Positions 1 to 6,358 of a stretch of 6,761 bases of DNA are shown piece after piece. Location: positions 1 through 6,761 of the forward strand of contig VGMB01000085.1 of assembly GCA_016866585.1 (NCBI GenBank). Reading direction: 5' to 3'. Origin of the DNA: Chlamydiota bacterium (GTDB lineage Bacteria; Chlamydiota; Chlamydiia; Chlamydiales; Rhabdochlamydiaceae). The translations under genes were made by a program, and so were the position numbers. Within the stretch, counting starts at the first letter, position 1. Each line of letters begins with the position of its first letter. The notes beneath the pieces are model-generated. The model was not told the origin of the DNA, made no database searches, and was given only the letters and a program-made list of their open reading frames with translations.

Positions 1-122
1 TCAAGTAAAACTACTAATGCCGCAAGCATTTCAGCTTGTTTTTCCTCGTCTTTTTTTCTTTTTTCATTTGCTTGCTGCGTATAGGCAATAGTAGTAGTTG
101 AATTGCTTACATTACTTGACAT
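1..122 (-). CDS. 5' fragment of a type III translocator-like protein, paralog of the adjacent gene
   Basis: Forty codons from an ATG at 122 run off the left edge, so only the N-terminus is visible. It starts MSSNVSNSTTT and continues into a highly charged stretch NEKRKKDEEKQ and a hydrophobic run (LAALVVLL). The complete gene to its right begins MSCNISNTTT and has the identical NEKRKKDEEKQ, with one gap before it, so the two are paralogs in tandem on the same strand. Codons are often synonymous rather than identical, so the copies are not recent duplicates at DNA level. A strong Shine-Dalgarno, GGAGG (complement of 129-133), lies 6 bases before the ATG. The Ser/Asn/Thr-rich first 15 residues are the kind of disordered segment type III systems use as a secretion signal. 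Function is inferred only through the paralog; the translocator domain itself would lie outside the window, so this could also be a protein sharing only the N-terminal module. Confidence 0.75.
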   Translation of the reverse strand, partial: MSSNVSNSTTTIAYTQQANEKRKKDEEKQAEMLAALVVLL

Positions 123-322
123 TTCCATCCTCCAGAAATATAAAAGGTTCCTTTATATAATTTTACATTGTGTTTATTAATCCTTTGTTAAGATATTAGT
201 CAGGTATTTATCAAATTTGGTTGTTTGTAAATAATTCATAGTTGTTTTTATGTATCTAAACTATTTAATGTGAATTGATTAAGAATTTTAAAGATTTTGT
301 TGGATTGGTTTTTTTTTACTAT
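123..322. other. Intergenic region between the two translocator-like genes
   Basis: About 200 very AT-rich bases with no supportable gene on either strand. It must contain the promoter of the minus-strand gene at the left edge, because the terminator of the upstream gene (323-355) separates the two. No convincing -35/-10 pair was found; candidates such as TTAACA followed by TAAAAT have a 20-base spacer, which is too long. The palindrome at 138-158 is the only distinct structure. Confidence 0.5.
138..158. repeat. Imperfect palindrome in the leader of the left-edge gene
   Basis: ATATAAAAGG-TT-CCTTTATAT is a dyad with one unpaired A, centred about 148, ending a few bases upstream of the GGAGG ribosome site of the minus-strand gene. 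It could be a repressor operator or an mRNA hairpin near the ribosome site. The two-base loop makes a DNA-level operator somewhat more natural than a tight RNA hairpin. No equivalent is seen in the leader of the complete paralog. Confidence 0.35.
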
Positions 323-355
323 AAAAAAAACCTTTTGATTTGTTTCAAAAGGTCT
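323..355 (-). terminator. Rho-independent terminator of the 741-residue gene
   Basis: Read on the minus strand, an ACCTTTTGA / TCAAAAGGT stem of 9 pairs (330-338 with 345-353) with a 6-base loop is followed directly by eight T residues (complement of the A run 323-330). It begins 25 bases past the stop codon at 380-382. It implies that the two tandem paralogs are transcribed as separate units. Confidence 0.85.
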
Positions 356-379
356 TTCATTTATATATTTTACTGCTTA

Positions 380-2605
380 TTAGGCTGATTGGTTTAGTAC
401 TTTTACATATTCTGCTTGGTAACAAAGCATTGATTGAAGCATATTTGAGTCAATTTTTTGTCTGGTTGCTAAAGTCTGACAGTACTCTTGCATATTGGCC
501 TGATTGTTGGTATTGGACATCTCTTGCAGGCCCAAGAAAAACGTTAAGTCAGCCTCATCTTTACCTAGGTCTCTTTCAGCTTTTGCTTGTTTTTCTAGAT
601 TTATCGATTTATCAACTGCAGCGCCAGTTTCTACCGCACTTGCACCCAAGCTTATGCCTGTATAAAGACGAGATAGTAAGACAATGTTGTTCTTAACCAG
701 TCGAGAAAAAGTGCTTTCAGATGTAGATGCAGTTGCTTTAGATGCGGTAGATGAACTACAAATGCCCAAAGTTATGAAACTCACGGCTATATCAACAATT
801 ATTTCGGCAATCATAGCCCTCTTCTGGATCTCATGATCAGAAAGGTTCGTATAAGCTGATAACGTTGCTGTAGTTACGTCGCTTGCAAGGTGGGTAGCTA
901 TAACTTCTTGAAGGCCAGCAGTTATAGATAGCTGACCCGCCGTAGATAACTCTGGTAAGCTACTGTAAAGGCTTCTTAGAGCTGAGTAAATCATATTCGA
1001 ATATGTTTCTAGTTCTGTTGTGGATGATGTTTCAGCAGCAGGGGCGGCTTCTGCACTCATCGATTTAGCTTCAGAAGTACTTGCTTCAGATTCAGAAGCT
1101 ACAGCCTGAGCATTTCTTAACATGCTAACTCCGCTACACATGCCGTAACAAGCAACAGCTATGATCAAAATAACGGCTACATCAGCTATGATTGCTGCAT
1201 CCATTTTAGCTTGTTCTTTGCTTACTCCAGAATCTACGAGAATTTTGGTAAAGCTCTCTGTGAGTGCATCTTTAAGCATTTTATCAGCGCCACTTTCTTG
1301 AACTGCAAGCATTAAGGCTGCCATAGCTACAAGTTCAAAGTTTCCTGTTGCAGCACCGAGAACGATCATTAAGCCTGCCGTTACGTAGCCCATAATTTTA
1401 GAGATCTCATCGTCTTGATCCATTTCATGGATCAACTTTTCGATGTAATTAAGTTGGTCTACAGCTTTTTGCAGGCTGATATTTGATGCATCTGCGTATT
1501 TTTTTGAGATATCTGTATTATCTTGAGTTTGCTGCCCTTCATATTTTGCAATCATCGCTTCCAAATTACTGACGGTATTTGTCATTATAGACAGAATAGC
1601 TGTTACAAGCTCATTTGAAGGACCAGATGTATAGTCATTTGTAGATACACTTGACATAATACTAATTGCATCAAGGGTTTCGGTTACGATGTTTTCAAGA
1701 GCTTTGATAGCGTCTTCATTAAACTCAGCATCAGTAAAGATCATTCTTCCTATTTCTTGCATGACTGGACTTGTGGAATAAATAAATGCTGTTTCTACCT
1801 CTGCTTCAGCTACATCGAGAATAGACATCAAATAGTCATAAACTTGATCATTAGCACTTTTAATAATCTTGTCTAAGTCATCGCAGTTAGGATCTAAATA
1901 AATATCAATACCAAATTCTTTTTTACAGTATTTTTCTATGTCATTTTCGACATTTTTAATTAGTGGATCATCGACGGTTTCAGGAATGTAAAAATTTTCA
2001 TAATTGTATTCTGTAATAGTATGATCCATCCACTCTTCATACTGATTCATATTTTGATCGATATAATTATTATATTTTTTCCATTCTTTTTCTACGTAGT
2101 TATAAGCTTGATTATAATCCTTTAAAACCTGCTCGGCTGCTTTCATCTCTGTAATCATTATTTCACAGGCATTTTTATATTGCTCGTCAGTGGATAGCCT
2201 CATTTGCTCTTGAAGATCTTTGATCATTATATTCATAGCTACTAAAGCTTCACTTATCTCTTTGGTTGAGGGATAATCGTCTAAAATATCAGGGTCGTTT
2301 GATGTGCTCGTTTTATCATTTTTAGATGTTGAACTTGTACTTGATAAACAGTAGGCAGGTTTGGAAGAAACTTCATCCTTATTTAGAATTTCGCGAAGTT
2401 TTGTACTGTCATTATTAAGTTCTTGCGTTGCTATCTCGGGATCGCCAGATTCAGATGTTGCAACAACGTTGATCACATCTTTAAGGATGAACAGCAAGCC
2501 CGAAAGCATTTCTAGTTGTTTCTCTTCATCTTTTTTTCGCTTTTCATTTGCTGCTTGAGCGTAGATGGAGTTAATTGTTGTTGTGTTGCTGATATTACAT
2601 GACAT
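380..2605 (-). CDS. Type III secretion translocator-like protein (CopB/SctE/IpaB type), complete
   Basis: A 741-residue protein that I infer to be a hydrophobic translocator of the IpaB/SipB/YopB/CopB class, which inserts into the host membrane to form the type III secretion pore. Layout: Ser/Thr/Asn-rich N-terminus (1-20) resembling a secretion signal; charged NEKRKKDEEKQ (20-30); Ser/Thr-rich linker (about 84-106); long helical, probably coiled-coil region (115-200); Tyr/Asn-rich stretch (164-206); helical region to about 400. A hydrophobic hairpin follows (404-436 and 471-497), joined by an amphipathic segment with VSKEQAKMDAAI, laid out like the GVDKKTAEMAGSI segment before the second membrane helix of SipB. 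A third hydrophobic segment (598-616) lies after an Ala/Ser/Glu linker (500-532), and the tail is helical. It is longer than typical CopB (about 490) or SipB (about 590). The start at 2605 is supported by AAAGGGATGG upstream and by the paralog's matching N-terminus. No LcrH/SycD chaperone or CopD partner is in the window. Family is recognised from layout and local resemblance, not by search; an Inc-like membrane effector is the alternative. Confidence 0.65.
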   Translation of the reverse strand: MSCNISNTTTINSIYAQAANEKRKKDEEKQLEMLSGLLFILKDVINVVATSESGDPEIATQELNNDSTKLREILNKDEVSSKPAYCLSSTSSTSKNDKTSTSNDPDILDDYPSTKEISEALVAMNIMIKDLQEQMRLSTDEQYKNACEIMITEMKAAEQVLKDYNQAYNYVEKEWKKYNNYIDQNMNQYEEWMDHTITEYNYENFYIPETVDDPLIKNVENDIEKYCKKEFGIDIYLDPNCDDLDKIIKSANDQVYDYLMSILDVAEAEVETAFIYSTSPVMQEIGRMIFTDAEFNEDAIKALENIVTETLDAISIMSSVSTNDYTSGPSNELVTAILSIMTNTVSNLEAMIAKYEGQQTQDNTDISKKYADASNISLQKAVDQLNYIEKLIHEMDQDDEISKIMGYVTAGLMIVLGAATGNFELVAMAALMLAVQESGADKMLKDALTESFTKILVDSGVSKEQAKMDAAIIADVAVILIIAVACYGMCSGVSMLRNAQAVASESEASTSEAKSMSAEAAPAAETSSTTELETYSNMIYSALRSLYSSLPELSTAGQLSITAGLQEVIATHLASDVTTATLSAYTNLSDHEIQKRAMIAEIIVDIAVSFITLGICSSSTASKATASTSESTFSRLVKNNIVLLSRLYTGISLGASAVETGAAVDKSINLEKQAKAERDLGKDEADLTFFLGLQEMSNTNNQANMQEYCQTLATRQKIDSNMLQSMLCYQAEYVKVLNQSA

Positions 2606-2930
2606 TTTTTTCCATCCCTTTAAAATAAATACTTAGCCTAATAGCTATTTTAGACGCTCGGTGTTAAGACTTCATTAAGATTTAAGCTTGGATAATATGA
2701 ATTTAATTATTGAACTATTGGATCTAGGCTCGTAGTCGATTAGTGTAATATAGGTAAGCCATTCACTTGGTATAACATGTAGTATGTTAAGAATGGATTT
2801 TTAACGTTGGTAAAAAAGGTTTTTTTTTACAAAAAATTTAAAGATCTATCTGAGACTGAAAAGGGGGTTTTATATATTTGTTAGAATTAGCTGCCAATGC
2901 TTTCAACATAAGCAGCTAACTAAAGAAGGA
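2606..2930. other. Intergenic region upstream of the translocator-like gene
   Basis: About 325 bases without a supportable gene on either strand. It holds the hairpin that follows the transporter gene (2887-2919), an A/T-only inverted repeat (2810-2830), and the leader of the minus-strand translocator-like gene with the ribosome site AAAGGGATGG (complement of about 2611-2620). The promoter of that gene must lie here, but no hexamer pair with good match and spacing stood out. GGATGGAAA in the ribosome-site region is shared with the left-edge paralog, so the leader end was probably duplicated with the gene. Confidence 0.5.
2887..2919 (-). terminator. Hairpin after the transporter gene, probable terminator
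   Basis: On the minus strand, TTAGCTGC (2912-2919) pairs perfectly with GCAGCTAA (2887-2894). An inner ATG/CAT pairing closes a 7-base loop. It starts 11 bases after the transporter stop codon (2931-2933). The tail is only TTCT then AAC, not a full T run, so it could be a weak terminator or a 3'-end stabilising hairpin. Confidence 0.55.
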
Positions 2931-3859
2931 TTATGACGGAGAAGATTCTGTTTTTGGTTCAGAAACAATGTATCCTTGTTTGAGCTCCGCCTGGTATACA
3001 ATCCAAAGTCCAAGGGATACAATCCCTGTAGATAGGAATATAGTCCAGGAAGGTGTTTCTCCGAGAAAAATCCATCCGTTTAGAGAGGCGAATATGGGAC
3101 TCAACAGACCAACGAAAGATAAAAACGTCGCTGTATACTTTTTTAACATCATTCCATATAGATTGTAGCATATAATGTTGGAAATCAGTGTCATAATGAG
3201 AACTCCCTGCAACACCGATCCAAAGTGGCCAGTGGCCACGGGTATTGGGTTCCAAGAATCTGCAAAGCAAAGATTCCACCAAGCATCATACTGCCCGCAT
3301 TGGCCACAAGAGGAGATACCTGAGAATCTTTTACGACAACTCTAAGTAAGACCCATCCGTATACCGAAAATAAAGCTGCCCCCATGATCGCAAGAGTTGG
3401 CCATGACAGAAAGCTAAAAGCATTAAAAAGGTCCTCAGATCCTGTCTGTGTGAGTAACACAGGGAAAAATCCTATAAAACCAATAAGAAGACCAAGCCAT
3501 TTTCTGCCGTTCATTTTTTCTTTAAAGTGGATATATGAGAAAAATGCCGCAAAGAATGGGGATAGCGAGTAAAGGAAGCAGGTTTTGGCTGCTGTTAGGT
3601 GCTGGAGACCCCAAAACTCGAGTATATTAGTGAGGTATATGCTGAAAAAGGCAAGGACCCCAATAGACAGGTATTGTTTCACTGTTAGCTTAAATGCACT
3701 TCTTTTGGCAATGACCAGGTACAGACTGATGAGTACCCCAGCTAGGAACATTCTAAATCCTGTTAGAAATATGGGTGGACTGTAGGCTAGAGCCATTTTA
3801 CCAAGAGAAAAAACGCTAGACCAAAGGGCATACATAAGTACTACTAGACCTAAAGCCAT
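2931..3859 (-). pseudogene. EamA/DMT-family transporter, disrupted by a one-base frameshift
   Basis: A drug/metabolite-superfamily permease of the inner membrane, two EamA repeats and ten helices expected; substrate unknown. The first frame (start 3859) encodes about 199 family-like residues: LWSSVFSLGKMALAYSPP with helix 1, GFRMFLAG with helix 2, then hydrophobic segments up to GGIFAL. It then runs into unrelated residues and stops at 3191-3193. The second frame continues as DSWNPIPVATGHF, then helices with SNIICYNLYG, KKYTATFLSF and LNGWIFLGE, typical of the second EamA repeat, ending at 2931. Joining the frames needs one extra base near 3255-3275 and gives about 309 residues, the normal family length. 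No stop or alternative start explains the split, and no classic slippery heptamer is visible. Start choice is supported by AGAGGT 9 bases upstream of ATG. Both halves otherwise look well conserved, so a recent mutation or a sequencing error is more likely than old decay. Some chlamydial and rickettsial DMT proteins import S-adenosylmethionine; that role here would be a guess. Confidence 0.85.
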
Positions 3860-3897
3860 AGATATAGACCTCTATAAATGTAAGATTTCTGATACAT

Positions 3898-3925
3898 ATT
3901 ATCAATTTTGTATCGATTAGGTCAA
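3898..3925 (-). promoter_or_regulatory. Sigma70-type promoter of the EamA transporter gene
   Basis: On the minus strand, TTGACC (complement of 3920-3925) and GATAAT (complement of 3898-3903) are separated by 16 bases, each matching the consensus at 5 of 6 positions. The expected transcript would start near 3891, giving a leader of about 30 bases with the AGAGGT ribosome site before the ATG at 3859. A nearly ideal promoter argues that this locus was functional until recently. Confidence 0.6.
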
Positions 3926-3989
3926 TCTAACTCTTCCCGCTATAATACTATATTTTTTAAGGAATATCGTAAGAATTATTTTATTCTAA

Positions 3990-4019
3990 TTGTTTGTAAT
4001 TTTAATCTCTTGGTATAGG
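3990..4019 (+). promoter_or_regulatory. Candidate promoter of the mdh-gltA operon
   Basis: TTGTTT (3990-3995), an 18-base spacer and TATAGG (4014-4019), the latter preceded by TGG as an extended -10 element. A start near 4026 would leave a leader of about 30 bases with GAGGG before the mdh ATG. A perfect TATAAT also occurs at 3941-3946 on this strand, but without a good -35 (TTAGGT at 18 bases) and over 100 bases from the gene; either or both could be used. Confidence 0.35.
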
Positions 4020-4054
4020 AAAAGGATATTACATAATTATATTTTGAGGGACTC

Positions 4055-5047
4055 ATGAGTAAACCTGTTAAAAAAATTGCGGTTACCGGTAGTGCAGGTC
4101 AGATTGCGTATAGTATTTTGTTCAGAATTGCAAATGGGGATGTCCTTGGAAAAGATCAACCGATTTCTTTGCATCTTTTGGACCTACCAGACTTTGTTCC
4201 TTCTTTAAAAGGTGTGGCCATGGAGTTGCAAGACTGCGCCTTTCCTCTTTTGAAGGACATAACTTTTGGTTCTGATCCCTACGATATCTTTGAAGGAGTC
4301 CACTATGCTTTTTTGATCGGATCTAAGCCTAGAGGGCCTGGCATGGAGCGTAAAGACCTTCTATCTGATAATGGAAAAATTTTTATTGGACAAGGACAAG
4401 CTTTAGATGCTGTTGCTGATAAAGATGTAATTACTCTTGTTGTAGGTAATCCTTGTAATACAAACTGTCTGATCGCTTCTTCTTTTGCAAAAAGAATTAA
4501 TCCAAAAAAGTTTTTCGCCATGACAAGACTCGATCAAAATAGAGCTACTGCTTTCTTGGCAGAAAAGTCTGGTGCCTCGATTACAGAAGTTGAGCATGTT
4601 ACTATTTGGGGAAATCACTCTGCAACACAAGTTCCCGACTTTGTAAATGCTAAGATTAGAGGCTCTAGTGTAACTACTATAATTACAGATAGAGCTTGGT
4701 TAGAAAATGATTTTACATCTAAGGTTCAAAAAAGGGGAGCTGAGGTTATAGCCACAAGAGGAAAGTCGTCGGCTGGATCTGCTGCTAATGCAGCTATCGA
4801 TGCGATGAAATCTTTGGTTTTTCCAACAGAGCCAGGTAAATGGTTTTCTATGGCTCTTTGCTCTAAAGGCAACCCTTATGGTATTGATGAAGGATTGATT
4901 TTTTCCTTTCCTTGTATATCTAAAGGAAATGGAAATGTTGAGATTGTTCAGGGAGTTCATATCGATCCATTTTTAAAACAAAAGATCGATCTGACAGAAA
5001 AAGAATTAAAAGAAGAAAGGTCCCTAGTTGAAAATTTGTTAAAATAA
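4055..5047 (+). CDS. mdh: Malate dehydrogenase (NAD-dependent, chlamydial/cytosolic type)
   Basis: Cytoplasmic enzyme that interconverts malate and oxaloacetate with NAD, supplying oxaloacetate to the citrate synthase encoded next. At 330 residues it has the usual length. Visible motifs: dinucleotide-binding loop GSAGQIAYS (12-20), with Ala where many homologs have the third Gly, as in Chlamydia Mdh; NAD-ribose region LLDLPD (41-46, Asp43); mobile loop PRGPGMERKDLL with substrate-binding Arg93 and Arg99; GNPCNTN (131-137); MTRLDQNRA with Asp160 of the catalytic pair and substrate-binding Arg163; WGNHSATQVPD with catalytic His188; and RGKSSAGSAANAAID in the C-terminal domain. All key residues are present, so it should be active. 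The start is supported by GAGGG five bases upstream and by the beta strand KKIAVTG following at once. It ends 11 bases before gltA, indicating co-transcription. The hexapeptide region and His motif exclude lactate dehydrogenase as the likely identity. Confidence 0.96.
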   Translation: MSKPVKKIAVTGSAGQIAYSILFRIANGDVLGKDQPISLHLLDLPDFVPSLKGVAMELQDCAFPLLKDITFGSDPYDIFEGVHYAFLIGSKPRGPGMERKDLLSDNGKIFIGQGQALDAVADKDVITLVVGNPCNTNCLIASSFAKRINPKKFFAMTRLDQNRATAFLAEKSGASITEVEHVTIWGNHSATQVPDFVNAKIRGSSVTTIITDRAWLENDFTSKVQKRGAEVIATRGKSSAGSAANAAIDAMKSLVFPTEPGKWFSMALCSKGNPYGIDEGLIFSFPCISKGNGNVEIVQGVHIDPFLKQKIDLTEKELKEERSLVENLLK

Positions 5048-5058
5048 AGGAATATACG

Positions 5059-6222
5059 ATGTCTGAAGAAGTGTTGTTTCAGATTACTAAAGATCAGCTG
5101 GAGACGGGCCTTAGAGGCTTCCCTTGTGGTTATTGCACAACATCTCATGTTGACCCTCAAAAGGGGCTTTTTTACTCAGGACGTGCAGTGAGTGAGCTTA
5201 CTAATTTTTCTCCTGAGCAGGTGATATTTTTGCTATACTTTGGTAAGCAAGGCTCAAAAGAAGATGTTGATCAATTTTTCAAAGAGCTAAACAAGAGAAG
5301 TTTCCTCGATCCTCGTACTGTGGAAGATATCTATAAATTGCCACGTAATGGACATCCCATGAAGCTTCTTTGCGCAGCTCTTCTTCTCTTAGGGATGCAT
5401 GAAGGAAAAAATGATTATAAAGAAGATTGTCTGAATCTTATTGCTAAATTACCAGAACTTGTCGCCACTATAATTAACCATCATGCTGGTTGGGGAAAGA
5501 CTCCAAAGTCTCACCCGGAGCTAGGTTATATGGAAAATTTCACCCAAATGCTAAACGTGCCTTCCGCCGATAAAACTAAATTGAATGAAGCTTTTAGATT
5601 GTTTAATGTTCTTCACTTAGACCATGGGGGAGGGAACTTGTCTACTTTTGTTGGTAAGGCGGTTGCTTCTGGTTTAGAAGATATGTATGGATCTATATGT
5701 TCTGCTATGTGTGCTCTTGCTGGCCCAAGACATGGAAAGGCAAATCAAGATTGCCTAGAATTTGTTCAGAGCATACTTGCTGAGGTGGGTGAAAATGCAA
5801 CCGAGTCTCAAGTAGATAAAGCCATACGACATAGGCTAGACTCTGGACAACTTGTATTCGGATTTGGACATGCTGTCCTAAGAGTAGAAGACCCTAGGGC
5901 CACAGTACAGTATGAATATGTAAAAAAACACTACCCTAGTCACCCTCTTGTTAAGATAGCTCTTTTATTGCGCGATGCTGGACCTAAGGTATTAAAAGAA
6001 AATCCTAAAATCACTAACCCTTATCCTAATGTTGATGCTATATCAGGATCTATGCTAACTGCTTCCGGATTTGGTTTCCCAGAATATTTTACCGTTCTTT
6101 TTGGATTATCGAGATCTGTGGGAATCGCTATCCAAATAGTCTACGAACGCCTTGAAGCCCGCGGTGGTAAAGGTACTCCTATTGTCCGTCCCAAGTATAT
6201 TTATAAGTCTAGAAATTCCTAA
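5059..6222 (+). CDS. gltA: Citrate synthase
   Basis: Condenses oxaloacetate and acetyl-CoA to citrate, the entry step of the TCA cycle, in the cytoplasm. The 387-residue protein carries every catalytic landmark: the first catalytic His in LHLDHGGGN (His189), the GPRHGKANQ helix (222-230), the second His with oxaloacetate-binding Arg in FGFGHAVLRVEDPR (His271, Arg275), the catalytic Asp in NPYPNVDAISG (Asp326), and YFTVLFGLSR (Arg352) near the end. Wording such as GHAVLR, PNVDA and YxTVLFGxSR is closer to the mitochondrial-type enzyme than to the NADH-inhibited hexameric E. coli GltA (about 427 residues); the shorter length agrees. AAAGGAAT overlaps the mdh stop region and sits 7 bases before the ATG, so the pair is one operon, ended by the terminator at 6234-6277. 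Chlamydiaceae lack this gene, so its presence marks an environmental chlamydia with a more complete TCA cycle. A 2-methylcitrate synthase activity cannot be excluded from sequence, but the mdh neighbour favours citrate synthase. Confidence 0.95.
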   Translation: MSEEVLFQITKDQLETGLRGFPCGYCTTSHVDPQKGLFYSGRAVSELTNFSPEQVIFLLYFGKQGSKEDVDQFFKELNKRSFLDPRTVEDIYKLPRNGHPMKLLCAALLLLGMHEGKNDYKEDCLNLIAKLPELVATIINHHAGWGKTPKSHPELGYMENFTQMLNVPSADKTKLNEAFRLFNVLHLDHGGGNLSTFVGKAVASGLEDMYGSICSAMCALAGPRHGKANQDCLEFVQSILAEVGENATESQVDKAIRHRLDSGQLVFGFGHAVLRVEDPRATVQYEYVKKHYPSHPLVKIALLLRDAGPKVLKENPKITNPYPNVDAISGSMLTASGFGFPEYFTVLFGLSRSVGIAIQIVYERLEARGGKGTPIVRPKYIYKSRNS

Positions 6223-6233
6223 CTTTCTTTCTG

Positions 6234-6277
6234 AAACCTCAATCTTTTAATTAATTTAAATAAGATTGAGGTTTTTT
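6234..6277 (+). terminator. Rho-independent terminator of the mdh-gltA operon
   Basis: AAACCTCAATCTT (6234-6246) pairs perfectly with AAGATTGAGGTTT (6262-6274), a 13-pair stem with a 15-base A/T-only loop, and the right arm runs into six consecutive T residues (6272-6277). It starts 12 bases after the gltA stop. The next gene therefore needs its own promoter, which is visible just downstream. Confidence 0.93.
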
Positions 6278-6290
6278 ATTAATTAATTTA

Positions 6291-6319
6291 TTGACAAACT
6301 ATTAATTATAATTAATTAT
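6291..6319 (+). promoter_or_regulatory. Promoter of the MOMP-like gene
   Basis: A perfect -35 hexamer TTGACA (6291-6296) is followed after 17 bases by AATTAT (6314-6319), 4 of 6 matches to the -10 consensus. The spacer is entirely A/T apart from one C and contains a TATAAT (6307-6312) that is too close to be the -10 for this -35. A transcript starting near 6326 would have a leader of about 33 bases. The exact -10 is uncertain; TATAGT at 6323-6328 is another candidate if a different -35 is used. Confidence 0.5.
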
Positions 6320-6358
6320 TAGTATAGTTATGTTGAAATTAACTAGTAATTGAAGTTT

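Noticed and set aside
340..696. Plus-strand 118-codon open frame with a hydrophobic, Leu-rich translation
   Set aside because: It lies antisense within the 3' end of the translocator-like gene and overlaps its terminator; it has no ribosome site, and its composition follows from the complementary coding strand.
2810..2830. Inverted repeat GTAAAAAA...TTTTTTAC as a terminator
   Set aside because: The stem is almost wholly A-T with no G/C core, it is not next to a stop codon, and both arms are simple homopolymer runs.
3255..3275. Programmed -1 ribosomal frameshift in the transporter
   Set aside because: No X-XXY-YYZ slippery heptamer in the right frame and no clear downstream pseudoknot; DMT transporters are not known to use recoding. 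A mutation or a read error is simpler.
2959..3282. Minus-strand 107-codon open frame across the transporter break
   Set aside because: It is in the third frame, neither of the two that carry EamA motifs, and its start is a TTG inside the transporter; its translation has no membrane-protein character.
6281..6320. Repeated TTAATTAA-like motifs as a repeat element or origin
   Set aside because: They are short, irregular A/T words around a promoter, without fixed spacing or DnaA-box-like sequences; low complexity explains them.
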